Shown here: positions 8,401 to 17,028 of the stretch, piece after piece
Numbering within the stretch: position 1 is the first letter of the stretch
Layout of the letters: every line of letters starts with the position of its first letter
Virus record (IMG/VR): IMGVR_UViG_3300025070_000098
Span: 1 to 37,540 of that record
Origin: a virus
Reading direction: 5' to 3' (one strand)
DNA length: 37,540 bases
Program-made: the position numbers and the translations under genes
Notes under the pieces: model-generated
Databases searched by the model: none
Seen by the model: only the letters and a program-made list of their open reading frames with translations
Told to the model about the DNA's origin: nothing

Positions 8401-9155
8401 ATAAAAGTAGAGACTCCAAGTGTAGTCACACCAATAACATTTAAGTTATTAGATACTGTTGTATCGGTTGCCGATAATGTGGTAATAGTTCCTGTGGTGG
8501 AATTAATGGTGGCAATAGTGCCAACACCACTAATAACGAGATTTGTTGCCCCAATCTCATCTAATCCAGAAAAAGATGATGGAAGTCTTTCACTATCTAA
8601 ATTTCCTGATGTAATATTATCTGCTGTAATTCCAGTAATACCTAAACCAGAACCAATAAATGATGATGCAGTTATAATACCAGTCGTTCTAATATTTCCT
8701 CGTGTGGAATCAATTCCAACACCAAAATGAAGAGGATTATCTGGATTTCCACCAACTTGGAAAGTTTGTATTGGATTTGTGGTCCCCACACCAACCGGAC
8801 CAACATTGTAGATACTGGTATATCCAAGACCAGGATCCACATCAACCCATTGTGATGTTGGAAGATTTTCTAGGAATGTAGCATCTCCTATAAAAGTAGT
8901 TGCACTTATAATACCATTTTGTGCGGATATTGTAATCCCAGTTCCAATATGAATTTCATCTGCAAAAGTTGATATACCAGAAACAAATAAATTGCTGGTA
9001 GTTACAATTCCAGTAACATCAATCTTTCCACGAACATCTAGATCTGCTCGTGGAATTGTTGTGCCAATACCAACCAGATTGCCCCTGACGATCAGATCAT
9101 CAACATCAACCTGAACACCATTCCTAAAGTTAAATGACTTATTATAATTGGGCAT
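5463..9155 (-). CDS. Long fibre-like virion structural protein, 1230 aa
   Basis: A 1230-residue repetitive protein beginning MPNYNKSFNFRNGVQVDVDD. It consists of many short beta-rich repeats of the kind LxVxGxTTLxxxxI, NEIDTTSGNLIIDSAGG, VQDDLNVTGVTTLTSLN, and one LQIYHDGSNSYISDTGTGN unit, the style of cyanophage tail fibre or baseplate-attached structural proteins; such repeats usually form trimeric beta-structures. Unlike the adjacent gene it has no S74 chaperone at its end; the last part (about 1080-1230) is a unique domain ending in NRNTMNTAGG and LQVKASGSFVDLH. It begins 25 bases after the stop of the 2339-residue gene and shares near-identical repeat stretches with it. It likely contributes to host recognition. 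Confidence 0.8.
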   Translation of the reverse strand: MPNYNKSFNFRNGVQVDVDDLIVRGNLVGIGTTIPRADLDVRGKIDVTGIVTTSNLFVSGISTFADEIHIGTGITISAQNGIISATTFIGDATFLENLPTSQWVDVDPGLGYTSIYNVGPVGVGTTNPIQTFQVGGNPDNPLHFGVGIDSTRGNIRTTGIITASSFIGSGLGITGITADNITSGNLDSERLPSSFSGLDEIGATNLVISGVGTIATINSTTGTITTLSATDTTVSNNLNVIGVTTLGVSTFIGNVGLAGSVYLIDDKKIYIGTDEDLQIYHDGSNSYISDTGTGNLNISSSDGGVFIKNGSSESMADFNIDGSAALYYDNTKRFETTGVGATVVGDFQVSRHSSILGVSTLTSVSASDATIGISTITDITATEIVVQKLTTSGVSTFAGAIDASAGATIDNIQIGITDNNEIDTTSGNLIIDSAGGTTTIDDNLIVSGTANIGSNVTVTGDVTSSSIVVDTSIAPDADKNAALGANNNAFSQGFIGEITVGSASSNTVSTRSESLILDSTQGTVIIQDDLNVTGVTTLTALNIDTITTNTEFTPSSDKSSGIGSVGTAFAEAFLNEVTVGAAASNKISTREGSLLIDSTQGTVIVQDDLNVTGVTTLTSLNVTNINAITSLSPTVDQTVPLGSSSLRYSELYVDNIRVGVGSDQEIRAESGNLELTAPYGSVIITNFFPVGVVTFSDSVLPNTDKTHPIGDSNNAFSQAFIDEIRIGSVANTIDTRSGELVLNSAEDRVIIGAGLSLSTVDITNNVFVGSGSTSFTIISSDQSIGIGTSAPSSAIQVVKYNDADLELISETGNSKIVFASDIGNTDDSSTINYDGTNFNISNKDSGGDISIDLATGSGINTSSNFKVLISGNEILHITHDELVGINNPAPTKELDVVGDLLVSNDAVITGILTIGSGANQVTLGSSNVPFNSNIDGNINSTGVSTFATLNSSIINSDDLKITVGIATLLVGGTIGTDAQDTLTDAAGDTLTILGSASISNTVIVAHDGNAGVLGIGTNVLPSDERNLATIGNLSPVSYGELSHTGNMSVVGDDGGSCIFVHSINDPSVPTLKKGRPEAEYSWQHEYKVGINTYVPRSAFDLGACNSPMIVPSLSQQTITTMINTTSNATMSDPTLPSGSGTQVIGGLFFSKPENRLKVGLATANSEDSYVGIVTVAANSSDFEAIAFPQMTTTNRNTMNTAGGIPDGSVIYNITTNKLQVKASGSFVDLH
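7843..7874. repeat. 32-bp segment shared with the larger fibre gene
   Basis: Positions 7843-7874 and 10594-10625 are identical over 32 bases (plus-strand sequence beginning gttgttccaccagcagaatc), inside a longer similar region encoding the repeat NLIIDSAGGTTTIDDNLIV in both fibre genes. This suggests duplication or recombination between the two genes. Confidence 0.85.
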
Positions 9156-9171
9156 TTCCCTTCTTTTTAGT

Positions 9172-9179
9172 TATTTATC
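9172..9179 (-). promoter_or_regulatory. Late-type promoter motif before the 1230-aa fibre gene
   Basis: The minus strand reads GATAAATA, a match to the T4-type late promoter core (TATAAATA). It lies 16 bases before the ATG at 9155, just at the end of the upstream gene; GAAGGGAA serves as ribosome binding site. Confidence 0.55.
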
Positions 9180-12100
9180 TCATAATTTATTTTCTAGATC
9201 TTTAACTTTCAGATTCAGTTCCTTAATTGCTTCAATGAGAAGTGGAATAAGTCTTTCATAACGAACTGCTTTATATCCATCATCCCTAGTAGTAACAATA
9301 CCAGGTAATCCAAGTGCCTCAACTTCTTGTGCAATAACACCAGTATCAGCGCCATCATGTGAAGATGCTTCATTCCAATCATAGGTGTTTCCACTGATAC
9401 CCATAATCTTATTGAGAGGATTATCAATAACTTTAATGTTATTCTTTAATCTTTCATCAGATGAATGGAATGCAATGATATCACCACTAACTCTCAATTC
9501 GCCAGTAATGTAAGCACCCGCACTAATCGTTTGGATTCTTATACTATTGTTGTGGAATAGTTCTACTCCACCATCTTTGAAGCAGTTGATATATTTTTCA
9601 TTGCCAGTGAAAGAACTAAGTGTAAGGAAATTTTGTGCCCTTAAGAACAATCCACCAGTTCCCGAATCATCAATATATGAATTGGAACCATCATGGAAGA
9701 GGCGTAAATCATTACTATTACCAAACGTTGCTTGTTCGTTATCATTTAAATGTAATCCATTTGCAGTGATAGTGTCATTAACATTTAAAGCATTTTGAAT
9801 AGTAACAGCATCTAATGTTGTATTACCGTCAACATCAAAATTGCCATCAACGGTCATATTACCATTAACACCAACACCACCATCAACTTGTAGAGCACCA
9901 GTATTTGGATTTCCAATAGTGTTGCTAGTTGTATCAGTTATGCGTGTAACACCACCAATAGTAGTATTGCCGTTATCGGTATCAACAATAAACTGAGTTA
10001 CATTACTGCCATTTCTAATTGTAAAGTTCTCATTAGAACCTTGAACAAACAAACTGTCATTGATAATAGTTTGACCACCAACGGTAAAAGTACCCGCAAC
10101 TGTTCCACTTCCATCAACAGTCAGAGTATCAATCTTAGCAGTTCCATCAATGTAAAGATTTCTCCATTCTAAAGTAGATGCACCTAAATCTCTTGCACTA
10201 TCAGTAGAAGGAACTAGGTGACTATCAAACCTACCTGTAGCAGTAATAGTATCACCAGTTGCATTGCCAAGATTTACACTACCATTCAGATTAGTAGTGC
10301 CAGCAACAGTTAATGTTCCTGAAATATCAACATTATCATTGATGTCTATTGTTCCACCAGCAGAATTAAGAATCAGATTTCCAGTTGCAGTATCAATTCT
10401 ATTATCATTATTTCCATTAGCAATTCTAATTTCACCGATGTGTGCTTCGGAGAATGGTCGTGCTGCTGTTCCAACATAGGCACCCTCATCAGCATCTGGG
10501 ATGATGCCAACATTAACAGTGATAACATCACCGAATGAAGTAGTTCCATTTACATTGAATGTGCCAGTAACTATAAGATTGTCATCAATTGTAGTTGTTC
10601 CACCAGCAGAATCAATGATTAAATTACCGGTGCGAGTATCAATTTCACTGTCACCAGTATCGGCAATTCTAATATTACCAATATGTGCTTCAGAGAATCT
10701 TAGAGATGATGTTCCGAGATATGCACCCAGATTAACATCAGGAATGAATCCTGAAGTCGAATTTGTTTCACCAGTAATAGTGACACCTGTAGCAGATGTT
10801 TCTAATTTCTTATTATTATCATGATAAAGTTCTACTGATCCATCATCATTTACGACGATACTATCTTCACCATTTCTGGCTTGGATATAGATATTTGAAT
10901 TATCATTAGTGCCATCGTTTCTAAGGTATAAATCTCCAGTTTCATTATCAATGAAACCATTGGAACCATTATGATAAATTTCTAAATCACCATCAGCTCC
11001 AGCAGGGGGTGTTGATCCGAATAGTGCTTTTACACTATCCTCATGTCTTGTGTTTGACTTGAATGTAGTTAAACCAATAACGTTTAGATTGTTATCTAAA
11101 GTAGTATCAAGGTTTACACGGAAGTTATCTTCAATCCTAACTTCAGTTCCATATCCAACAGCACCAGCATCAGTATCATTCTCGTTTCTTACACCAAGAA
11201 TTAAATCACCAGTAATACCACGGATGGTTCTATCCGCTTCTTCAGTGCCACCTGCAACACCTTCAGTTCCGATACCAATACCTGCTGCCCAAACACCCGA
11301 CCATTCATGACCAAGTTTTCCTAAGAAGGCACCTTCTTTTACATCAGCAAATAATCCACTATTGAATTGAACACCACCAGTAAATCTGGCAGTTCCACCA
11401 ACACCAAGATCTCCACAAATATTGACATTCTTTTGAACACCAATTCCACCTTGAGTTACAATTGCACCAGTTGTGCAAGAAGTTGATTGTGTATCATTCT
11501 TAGATATAAGTCGTCCTGTAAGAATTAAATTATCAGTTAGTTTTAATTCATCATTAATAATAACGTTCTCGTTAAAGGTAACAGGACCATCAAACTGAGA
11601 TAAGATTTGGTTAGAACTTCCACCTTCAACAAGAATTCTTTCTTTAACAATAACCTCGTCAAATACAACTGATAATCTGGAAGGATCCTGACCAGTGATA
11701 GTTGGGATGGGAATATCAAATGTTTGTTGCTTACCCGAGGAAGCAGAATACTTAGTATTACCAATGAAGAAATCACCATCACTGTTCATACCAGTATAAA
11801 CAACCTGACCAGCAGATTTTTCTTGTGACTGAGCAAGGAAATCTTCTCTTTCACTAAGTGTTCTTACTTGAACTTGTGGAAGTGATGTTGAATAGTTACC
11901 AGGACCATATCCAAGATACTCAAAGGTATGTCCAGAAGCACGAAGAATTGAAGGTCTGCGAAGTTCTGTTGCTAATGGTTTGATCTTTTTGACCATTGAG
12001 TTTTGAGAATGTTCTGCTTTCTGTGTGCCAAGATATGCACGAATCGCAGAAATCTCGTTAGTTCCAGAACCAGTAAGAGTGCTACTTGCAACTCTCATAA

Positions 12101-15100
12101 TTTCATTGTTAACCTGAATGAAACTACCAAGTGGGAATCTAGCAGTAGTTCCAACGCCAACAGTTCCTTGCTCAGAATATGTGGAGATTGCAAATGTAGA
12201 TACACCAGCAACGGAATCTGCTGTTACATTATTGACAAGAACACCAGATTGGTTATCATAGAATGTAATACTTCTAGATCCAAGATTCTCACCATCAGGA
12301 CCCGAAGAGAAATCATTAGCATTAAATCCATGCTTTAGAATACGACTTGCAGTAGAACCAACTTCATTTAAAACTGTGAAGGTTGTGATTGCAGCAGAAT
12401 CTTTAACGATAAAGTCGCCAAGATTATTATCAGAATTATCTAATACTCTAAAACGATTACCAGAAACTAAACCATGAGCAGTATTAGTTGTGATAGTTGT
12501 GATACCAGCAATGGTGTCATATACGCGAGTATTTACAGATGCTGAAGGTCCAACGTTAAATACAACTTGATTCTCAAAGATCTCTGGATCTCCAGTTGTT
12601 CTTGCAATAGCAATTTCATTTCTAGAAGGAATAGAAGAAATTCTATAAAGACCATCAGTTACAGTTCCAAGTCCAGTAACTTGAAGTGCATTATTAACCG
12701 GAGATGAAATATTTGAAGTATCAACAGTAATTGATGCACCAGAATATCCTAAGAAGAATAATGAATCCCCATTAGAATATCCAGAACCAGAAGATTCTAT
12801 TTCAACAGAGGAAATTGATCCACTCGATACTACAATATTTGCTGTTGCACCATTCCACGTTAGAAATGTATTTTCATTATAAAGTCTTATGTTGAAGTAT
12901 GAACCATCAACGAATCCACTACCAGCATTTAATGTATTATATCCAACAATACCATTGAATCCATGATCTAATTTAGTCGTAATTGTTGCAACACCAACGG
13001 AAGATGATGTTGTTGATTGAACTTCTGGAGTAATACCAAACTTTTTAACTAAGAGATCTGATGTCTCTCTAGTAATACTCTTTTTAAGATCATTAGTCTC
13101 AACTTCGCCAAGTGGGAATCTCTTAGCAAAAGATTTAGCAGAATTGGGATTATCTTCATGATTATCACGATCTAACTGTGGATATAAATCTACAACGTTT
13201 TGCTCATATTCATGGTCCGTAAATTCCTCAGAAATTTGATTGGATGCATTCAGAACATAGAGATGAAAAATACCATCCGAAACATTCTCTTGATAAGATT
13301 GAATGGTATCTTTTCTATAAACATAGAAGTTTGTCTCTAAGTCATTTCTTTCAAATCTAGGAAGATTTGTATCTCTTGCTGTTGGACCAGAGAAAATACC
13401 AACATTATGAGTAACACCATCTCTATCCAATATTGGATATGTGAAGGTCATTCTATCGAGAATATCTTCAACAACAAAATCACCATTATAACCAGTAACA
13501 CCTAAACCTGCTAGGTTAGTTGATGATTTGATATTTTTAATTAAGACCCTATCACCAGAATTTAAATTATGTGGTTGTTCAGTAATAACAGTCACTGCGC
13601 CAGCAGATGATGTGCAAGTGCTAATAAAATGATTATTTCTCTTATACTTACTATCTTGACTTGTAATTGAAGATAATGTGAACTCTGAATCTGTCAGTGC
13701 TCCTGTTGTACTAGAGTCTTGGAAAATAAATCCTTCTTGTGGATCTTTTGCACCAATGGATTCTTTTGGAATTACATAGCGAACTTTATAAATCTTTTCA
13801 TCAATACTTCTATTATCAGCAATTCTCTTGAAGAACGTAACATCAGTTCTTGGTTCACCGAAACCAACTGTTCCTAAAGTATCAATTTGATTGTAAATTT
13901 CATTATTCTGATTTACATATAAGAACCAGTTATTGTTATTTGAGTCATATTGAATTGGAGATCCAATCTCACCAGAATCTCTTTCAGAAACTCTAGAAAG
14001 AATTCTTAGATTTGAGCCACCATACAACTTCAATGGTAAAGAATTAGAAGCATTTGTTAACGATGATGCTATCTGAATTTGAGTAGCAGTTTGAGTTGTG
14101 ATGACATAATAAGTTCTATTTGGTTCTAATCCTTCTGGAAGATCAGCATCATCACTAATAATAATTACTTTCTCACCAGTTCTTAAATTATGATTTGTAT
14201 TTAAAGTTAATGTATCGTAACTAGGAGACTGTGTGATTACACTTACAGTAAATTCTTTAGATGAAGAATTTGATCCAGTTGGTGAAAGTTGTGTGGATGA
14301 TACATCACTATCAGTCATCAAGATATCTGCTTCTACAATATCCTGTGATGCTCCAGCTGGCAAATCTAGATACAATTTATCATCTTTTCTTGCACCTACT
14401 CTATAACCAGAGATTAGATTTGGTGGAATATTATCCTTAGTATCAAATCCAAAGAGGTATAAATGACTAGTAATACCAACAGATGTTGTTAAACCAACAT
14501 CAATCGAAATCCAATCAACATTTGTTTCTGTTGTTGGAATAGATCTTGGTGTAATTATTGATGTAATATATCCAGTATCATCTTTTACAAATGCTTCCTT
14601 CTTAAATCCATCAGCTACGAGAGATATTTGACCAAAGTTTGAGTTGGAGTTTGTGATCGATGCATCAGCACCAGATTCTGCAACAAAATGTCTATTGAAA
14701 CCAATAGCAAACACGGAAACAATTTGTAGAATTGAATCATTCTTAATTGTAACGTGACCACTTAACCATCCGTTTCTATAAACTGCCTGCTGATCTAAAT
14801 GATAAACAGTATCTGAATTAGTTGATGCAGAACCACTAGATAATTCAGATCCTGTTACCTTCTTAATACTAATACCATTATAAGTACGTGTGATTGGATT
14901 ATACTTAACAAACGCACGATCATCCTTCTGAAGTGAGACTGCTGTGAATTGAGCCACAACCATTGAACGGAAACCATCGGCTTTTCTGCCGTCGGCCAAC
15001 ATTCCATTCATACCCCATACAGAACGTAAAGAGCAGTTAAAGATATATGGTGATGCACCCTTAACAGTATCGGTCTCAATGGTTATTGTACCTGATCCAG

Positions 15101-16199
15101 TAGGATCTGCAGGTAGGTCATTTCTTACAAATGGCAATAGATATGTAAATCTCTTTGGACCTGTTACAGAGGCGACAGTCGTTGAGATATTGTAATCGTC
15201 AATATTAACACCACGAATCTTAATCGGTGTTCCAACATTTAACTCATGATCTTCTACAGTTGTAACTGTAATTGTTGGTGCAGGAGTTGCACCATCTCCA
15301 GAGACAATATCCGAAATGGTAATCGGGTCAGCAGCAAATGCTCCAACAATTTCCCATTCTGGTCTTTCTTTTGCGAAAGCATCTGGAGCAAGTGGGAATT
15401 TCTGTGCAGAAGGAATCTGCCTACCCGAACCTTCATTGAAGGCATTGGATAATTTTCCATAATACATGTCCAAGTCAGTTAAATCATAACCACCTGGAAC
15501 ATTTACACCATCGGCATACTCAAAACAAGTGAGTTTATGGTGGGAGAATGTTGGTCTTGATAAGTTACCTGATCCACTAGTAAATACTCTATCATTTGTA
15601 TATACCAATCCAGTTTCATCAGCATCAAAGAAACTGAATTGCCAAAAATAACATAGACCTGTTACACGAAAAATTGCAGAGTATGGAACTGCATCATCTG
15701 TTGGGTTAGGTACATATTTTGGTCTAACTCTAGTCTTTCTTAAATCTAAACCAACAATAGAAGTACCACGAGGGATGATAACACCACCCTCAACACTATT
15801 AAACTTATAAAGAATATTATCTTCTTGTGTTAAATCAAAATTCGATTCTAAATTTAAACTAAAAACGTCAGAAGCAGGAGATGTTGTATTACCGTTTGGT
15901 GCTACTGCTTCTGCCAATGCTGTTCCTGTTTGGCGAATACCAAAACCAGGTCTATTATCGATTACATGTTCGCCGGGAAATACAAGAACTGTAGTTCTTG
16001 CATTATTATCGTTATTATTACCAACTAAAAACGAAAATCTAGAAGCTTCAATTAATGCTCTTTGAATTGTTTTGAAGGGTTTTGTCAAGGAGTTGCCTTG
16101 ATTAGTAATGCTATCAGTAGCATCAAGGTCATTCGAGTTTACATATAGAATTCTACCTTCATAGTTTTTGATAAAATTCTCTAGCTTATTGAGAGGCAT
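9180..16199 (-). CDS. Giant fibre-like structural protein with S74 chaperone, 2339 aa
   Basis: A 2339-residue virion protein and the largest gene here. The N-terminus (MPLNKLENFIKNYEGRILYV, then LTKPFKTIQRALIEAS) resembles the pectin-lyase-like beta-helix opening used by cyanophage structural proteins. The middle is mixed beta-domains with recurring VxTxxxHGLxxGxxVxI segments. From about residue 1500 on there are repeats such as FSEAHIGNIRIADTGDSEID, GNLIIDSAGGT and DLRLFHDGSNSYIDDSGTGG. The last ~110 residues are a peptidase S74 intramolecular chaperone, with the self-cleavage site SSDERLKNNI and GVIAQEVEALG, ending in a coiled coil (LIEAIKELNLKVKDLENKL). The chaperone trimerises the fibre and is then cut off. 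A likely host-adhesion protein. Confidence 0.85.
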   Translation of the reverse strand: MPLNKLENFIKNYEGRILYVNSNDLDATDSITNQGNSLTKPFKTIQRALIEASRFSFLVGNNNDNNARTTVLVFPGEHVIDNRPGFGIRQTGTALAEAVAPNGNTTSPASDVFSLNLESNFDLTQEDNILYKFNSVEGGVIIPRGTSIVGLDLRKTRVRPKYVPNPTDDAVPYSAIFRVTGLCYFWQFSFFDADETGLVYTNDRVFTSGSGNLSRPTFSHHKLTCFEYADGVNVPGGYDLTDLDMYYGKLSNAFNEGSGRQIPSAQKFPLAPDAFAKERPEWEIVGAFAADPITISDIVSGDGATPAPTITVTTVEDHELNVGTPIKIRGVNIDDYNISTTVASVTGPKRFTYLLPFVRNDLPADPTGSGTITIETDTVKGASPYIFNCSLRSVWGMNGMLADGRKADGFRSMVVAQFTAVSLQKDDRAFVKYNPITRTYNGISIKKVTGSELSSGSASTNSDTVYHLDQQAVYRNGWLSGHVTIKNDSILQIVSVFAIGFNRHFVAESGADASITNSNSNFGQISLVADGFKKEAFVKDDTGYITSIITPRSIPTTETNVDWISIDVGLTTSVGITSHLYLFGFDTKDNIPPNLISGYRVGARKDDKLYLDLPAGASQDIVEADILMTDSDVSSTQLSPTGSNSSSKEFTVSVITQSPSYDTLTLNTNHNLRTGEKVIIISDDADLPEGLEPNRTYYVITTQTATQIQIASSLTNASNSLPLKLYGGSNLRILSRVSERDSGEIGSPIQYDSNNNNWFLYVNQNNEIYNQIDTLGTVGFGEPRTDVTFFKRIADNRSIDEKIYKVRYVIPKESIGAKDPQEGFIFQDSSTTGALTDSEFTLSSITSQDSKYKRNNHFISTCTSSAGAVTVITEQPHNLNSGDRVLIKNIKSSTNLAGLGVTGYNGDFVVEDILDRMTFTYPILDRDGVTHNVGIFSGPTARDTNLPRFERNDLETNFYVYRKDTIQSYQENVSDGIFHLYVLNASNQISEEFTDHEYEQNVVDLYPQLDRDNHEDNPNSAKSFAKRFPLGEVETNDLKKSITRETSDLLVKKFGITPEVQSTTSSSVGVATITTKLDHGFNGIVGYNTLNAGSGFVDGSYFNIRLYNENTFLTWNGATANIVVSSGSISSVEIESSGSGYSNGDSLFFLGYSGASITVDTSNISSPVNNALQVTGLGTVTDGLYRISSIPSRNEIAIARTTGDPEIFENQVVFNVGPSASVNTRVYDTIAGITTITTNTAHGLVSGNRFRVLDNSDNNLGDFIVKDSAAITTFTVLNEVGSTASRILKHGFNANDFSSGPDGENLGSRSITFYDNQSGVLVNNVTADSVAGVSTFAISTYSEQGTVGVGTTARFPLGSFIQVNNEIMRVASSTLTGSGTNEISAIRAYLGTQKAEHSQNSMVKKIKPLATELRRPSILRASGHTFEYLGYGPGNYSTSLPQVQVRTLSEREDFLAQSQEKSAGQVVYTGMNSDGDFFIGNTKYSASSGKQQTFDIPIPTITGQDPSRLSVVFDEVIVKERILVEGGSSNQILSQFDGPVTFNENVIINDELKLTDNLILTGRLISKNDTQSTSCTTGAIVTQGGIGVQKNVNICGDLGVGGTARFTGGVQFNSGLFADVKEGAFLGKLGHEWSGVWAAGIGIGTEGVAGGTEEADRTIRGITGDLILGVRNENDTDAGAVGYGTEVRIEDNFRVNLDTTLDNNLNVIGLTTFKSNTRHEDSVKALFGSTPPAGADGDLEIYHNGSNGFIDNETGDLYLRNDGTNDNSNIYIQARNGEDSIVVNDDGSVELYHDNNKKLETSATGVTITGETNSTSGFIPDVNLGAYLGTSSLRFSEAHIGNIRIADTGDSEIDTRTGNLIIDSAGGTTTIDDNLIVTGTFNVNGTTSFGDVITVNVGIIPDADEGAYVGTAARPFSEAHIGEIRIANGNNDNRIDTATGNLILNSAGGTIDINDNVDISGTLTVAGTTNLNGSVNLGNATGDTITATGRFDSHLVPSTDSARDLGASTLEWRNLYIDGTAKIDTLTVDGSGTVAGTFTVGGQTIINDSLFVQGSNENFTIRNGSNVTQFIVDTDNGNTTIGGVTRITDTTSNTIGNPNTGALQVDGGVGVNGNMTVDGNFDVDGNTTLDAVTIQNALNVNDTITANGLHLNDNEQATFGNSNDLRLFHDGSNSYIDDSGTGGLFLRAQNFLTLSSFTGNEKYINCFKDGGVELFHNNSIRIQTISAGAYITGELRVSGDIIAFHSSDERLKNNIKVIDNPLNKIMGISGNTYDWNEASSHDGADTGVIAQEVEALGLPGIVTTRDDGYKAVRYERLIPLLIEAIKELNLKVKDLENKL
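10594..10625. repeat. 32-bp segment shared with the 1230-aa fibre gene
   Basis: The second copy of the 32-base identity described at 7843-7874; similar but diverged copies of the same coding repeat lie at about 10340-10420 within this gene. Confidence 0.85.
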
Positions 16200-16232
16200 C
16201 GTATTATATTGACCAGAATATTTTCTATGATT

Positions 16233-16240
16233 TATTTATC
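16233..16240 (-). promoter_or_regulatory. Late-type promoter motif before the 2339-aa gene
   Basis: The minus strand reads GATAAATA followed by AATC, 33 bases before the ATG at 16199. The distance and sequence match the other structural genes of the window. Confidence 0.65.
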
Positions 16241-16248
16241 CTAGAAAA

Positions 16249-16560
16249 TTATCCCATCAAATCTTCATCGTCAAAATATTGGATTAGATCATCTGGTAGT
16301 TCATCTCGATTTCTTACTACTATGGTATCAAAACATGGATGGCATTCTTCCATGATCAGATAATTTGATCCATAGTATACATCATCAATGTCAAATTCCC
16401 TATTTTTATTTGCTTCATCTATAAGATCTCTATCATATAAATGACCAACAGGCAATTCATCAAATGTAAATGGAATTCCATTTAAACAATACATTTTGAC
16501 AATTTTACTACCGTCATTAAACCAATTAAATGATTGCTGTACCGTATATGAGCCAGTCAT
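16249..16560 (-). CDS. Hypothetical protein, 103 aa
   Basis: A soluble acidic protein beginning MTGSYTVQQSFNWFNDGSKI. It has several aromatic residues, two cysteines (one in EECHPCFDTI, part of a CxxC-like HPC context) and an acidic C-terminus (DLIQYFDDEDLMG). The ATG at 16560 is preferred over a TTG at 16572. A late-type motif (AATAAATA at 16580-16587) lies 19 bases upstream, so it is probably expressed late, between the tRNA genes and the giant fibre gene. No family recognised. Confidence 0.6.
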   Translation of the reverse strand: MTGSYTVQQSFNWFNDGSKIVKMYCLNGIPFTFDELPVGHLYDRDLIDEANKNREFDIDDVYYGSNYLIMEECHPCFDTIVVRNRDELPDDLIQYFDDEDLMG

Positions 16561-16579
16561 AATACTCTGCAAGTGGTTT

Positions 16580-16587
16580 TATTTATT
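16580..16587 (-). promoter_or_regulatory. Late-type promoter motif after the tRNA genes
   Basis: The minus strand reads AATAAATA between the 3' end of tRNA-Leu (16592) and the ATG at 16560. It would restart late transcription beyond the early tRNA operon. Confidence 0.5.
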
Positions 16588-16591
16588 TTAA

Positions 16592-16676
16592 TGCGAGTAG
16601 GGAGACTTGAACTCCCACGAGATTAATTCTCAACAGATTTTAAGTCTGGTGCGTCTACCGATTCCGCCATACTCGC
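16592..16676 (-). tRNA. tRNA-Leu (anticodon UAA)
   Basis: An 85-nt class II tRNA. The acceptor stem pairs GCGAGTA with TACTCGC, the discriminator is A, the anticodon arm reads CAGA-CTTAAAA-TCTG giving anticodon TAA, a long variable arm follows (TTGAGAATTAATCTCG region) and the T arm is GGGAG-TTCAAGT-CTCCC. It reads UUA, a codon common in this AT-rich genome. CCA is not encoded. Confidence 0.95.
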
Positions 16677-16680
16677 TTAG

Positions 16681-16753
16681 TGCTTCCTGAGAGGATCGAA
16701 CTCTCCTTAGGCAAATTATGAGTTTGCTGCATTCACCAGATTGCTAAGGAAGC
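16681..16753 (-). tRNA. tRNA with CAU anticodon (Met, or Ile2)
   Basis: A 73-nt tRNA: acceptor GCTTCCT/AGGAAGC, T8-A9, D stem GCA/TGC, anticodon stem-loop GCAAA-CTCATAA-TTTGC (anticodon CAT), T arm GAGAG-TTCGATC-CTCTC, discriminator A. With a C2-type first pair (G-C) and no initiator features such as three G-C pairs in the anticodon stem, it is not an initiator. Whether it is elongator Met or an Ile tRNA needing lysidine cannot be told from sequence alone. Confidence 0.9.
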
Positions 16754-16756
16754 AGA

Positions 16757-16844
16757 TACCCGTGGATGGATTTGAACCATCTCAAAGCCTCTAATCTGGA
16801 GGAAAAGGTTTATAAAACCTCTCTGACTACCAAGTCTCACGGGC
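16757..16844 (-). tRNA. 88-nt tRNA-like gene, anticodon uncertain
   Basis: A clear acceptor stem (GCCCGTG with CACGGGT, first pair G-U), discriminator A and a standard T arm (GATGG-TTCAAAT-CCATC) show a tRNA. The interior is unusual: a short D arm (GAC-TTGGTA-GTC), then GAGGT-TTTATAA-ACCTT, which as an anticodon arm gives UAU (Ile, AUA codons), then a 23-nt variable region with CCTC-CAGATTA-GAGG. Long variable arms belong to Leu, Ser and Tyr tRNAs, none of which has UAU. It may be an odd Ile tRNA, a degenerate class II tRNA or a tRNA with an insertion. Confidence 0.6.
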
Positions 16845-16854
16845 TGATAATGAA

Positions 16855-17028
16855 CTACTGAGCGTCGTTATTACTCTCAGTGTGTATTCGTATCAGTTCA
16901 TCATCAGCAGGCATCATTACTGCTGCTTTACCATCTTCTCTTATAATACCTATGGTTTCACCTTTTTCAACTCTTTCTAAGAGTTTGTCAAAATTATCTT
17001 CCCATTCTTTTAGAGTAAAAACTTCCAT
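16855..17028 (-). CDS. Phd/YefM-like antitoxin homologue, 57 aa
   Basis: A 57-residue protein beginning MEVFTLKEWEDNFDKLLERV. It fits the N-terminal DNA-binding fold of the Phd/YefM antitoxin family: a short strand, a helix with NFDKLLERVEKGE (the family's typical NxxxLLxxVxxGE), then the strands IGIIREDGKAAVMMP. The usual C-terminal toxin-binding extension is short (ADDELIRIHT, then ESNNDAQ) and no toxin gene is next to it. The ATG follows the stop of the upstream gene without a gap, with GGAGGTG just upstream. The gene lies ten bases before the tRNA cluster, so it is likely co-transcribed with it. It may repress transcription or bind a host toxin. Confidence 0.7.
   Translation of the reverse strand: MEVFTLKEWEDNFDKLLERVEKGETIGIIREDGKAAVMMPADDELIRIHTESNNDAQ

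Noticed and set aside
12003-12338. Plus-strand open frame of 111 codons inside the giant fibre gene
   Set aside because: Antisense to a well-supported coding region, with an unlikely Cys/Arg/Asn composition.
5463-16199. Signs of a prophage or integration site next to the tRNA genes
   Set aside because: No integrase, no repeated tRNA end, and the flanks are continuous phage genes.
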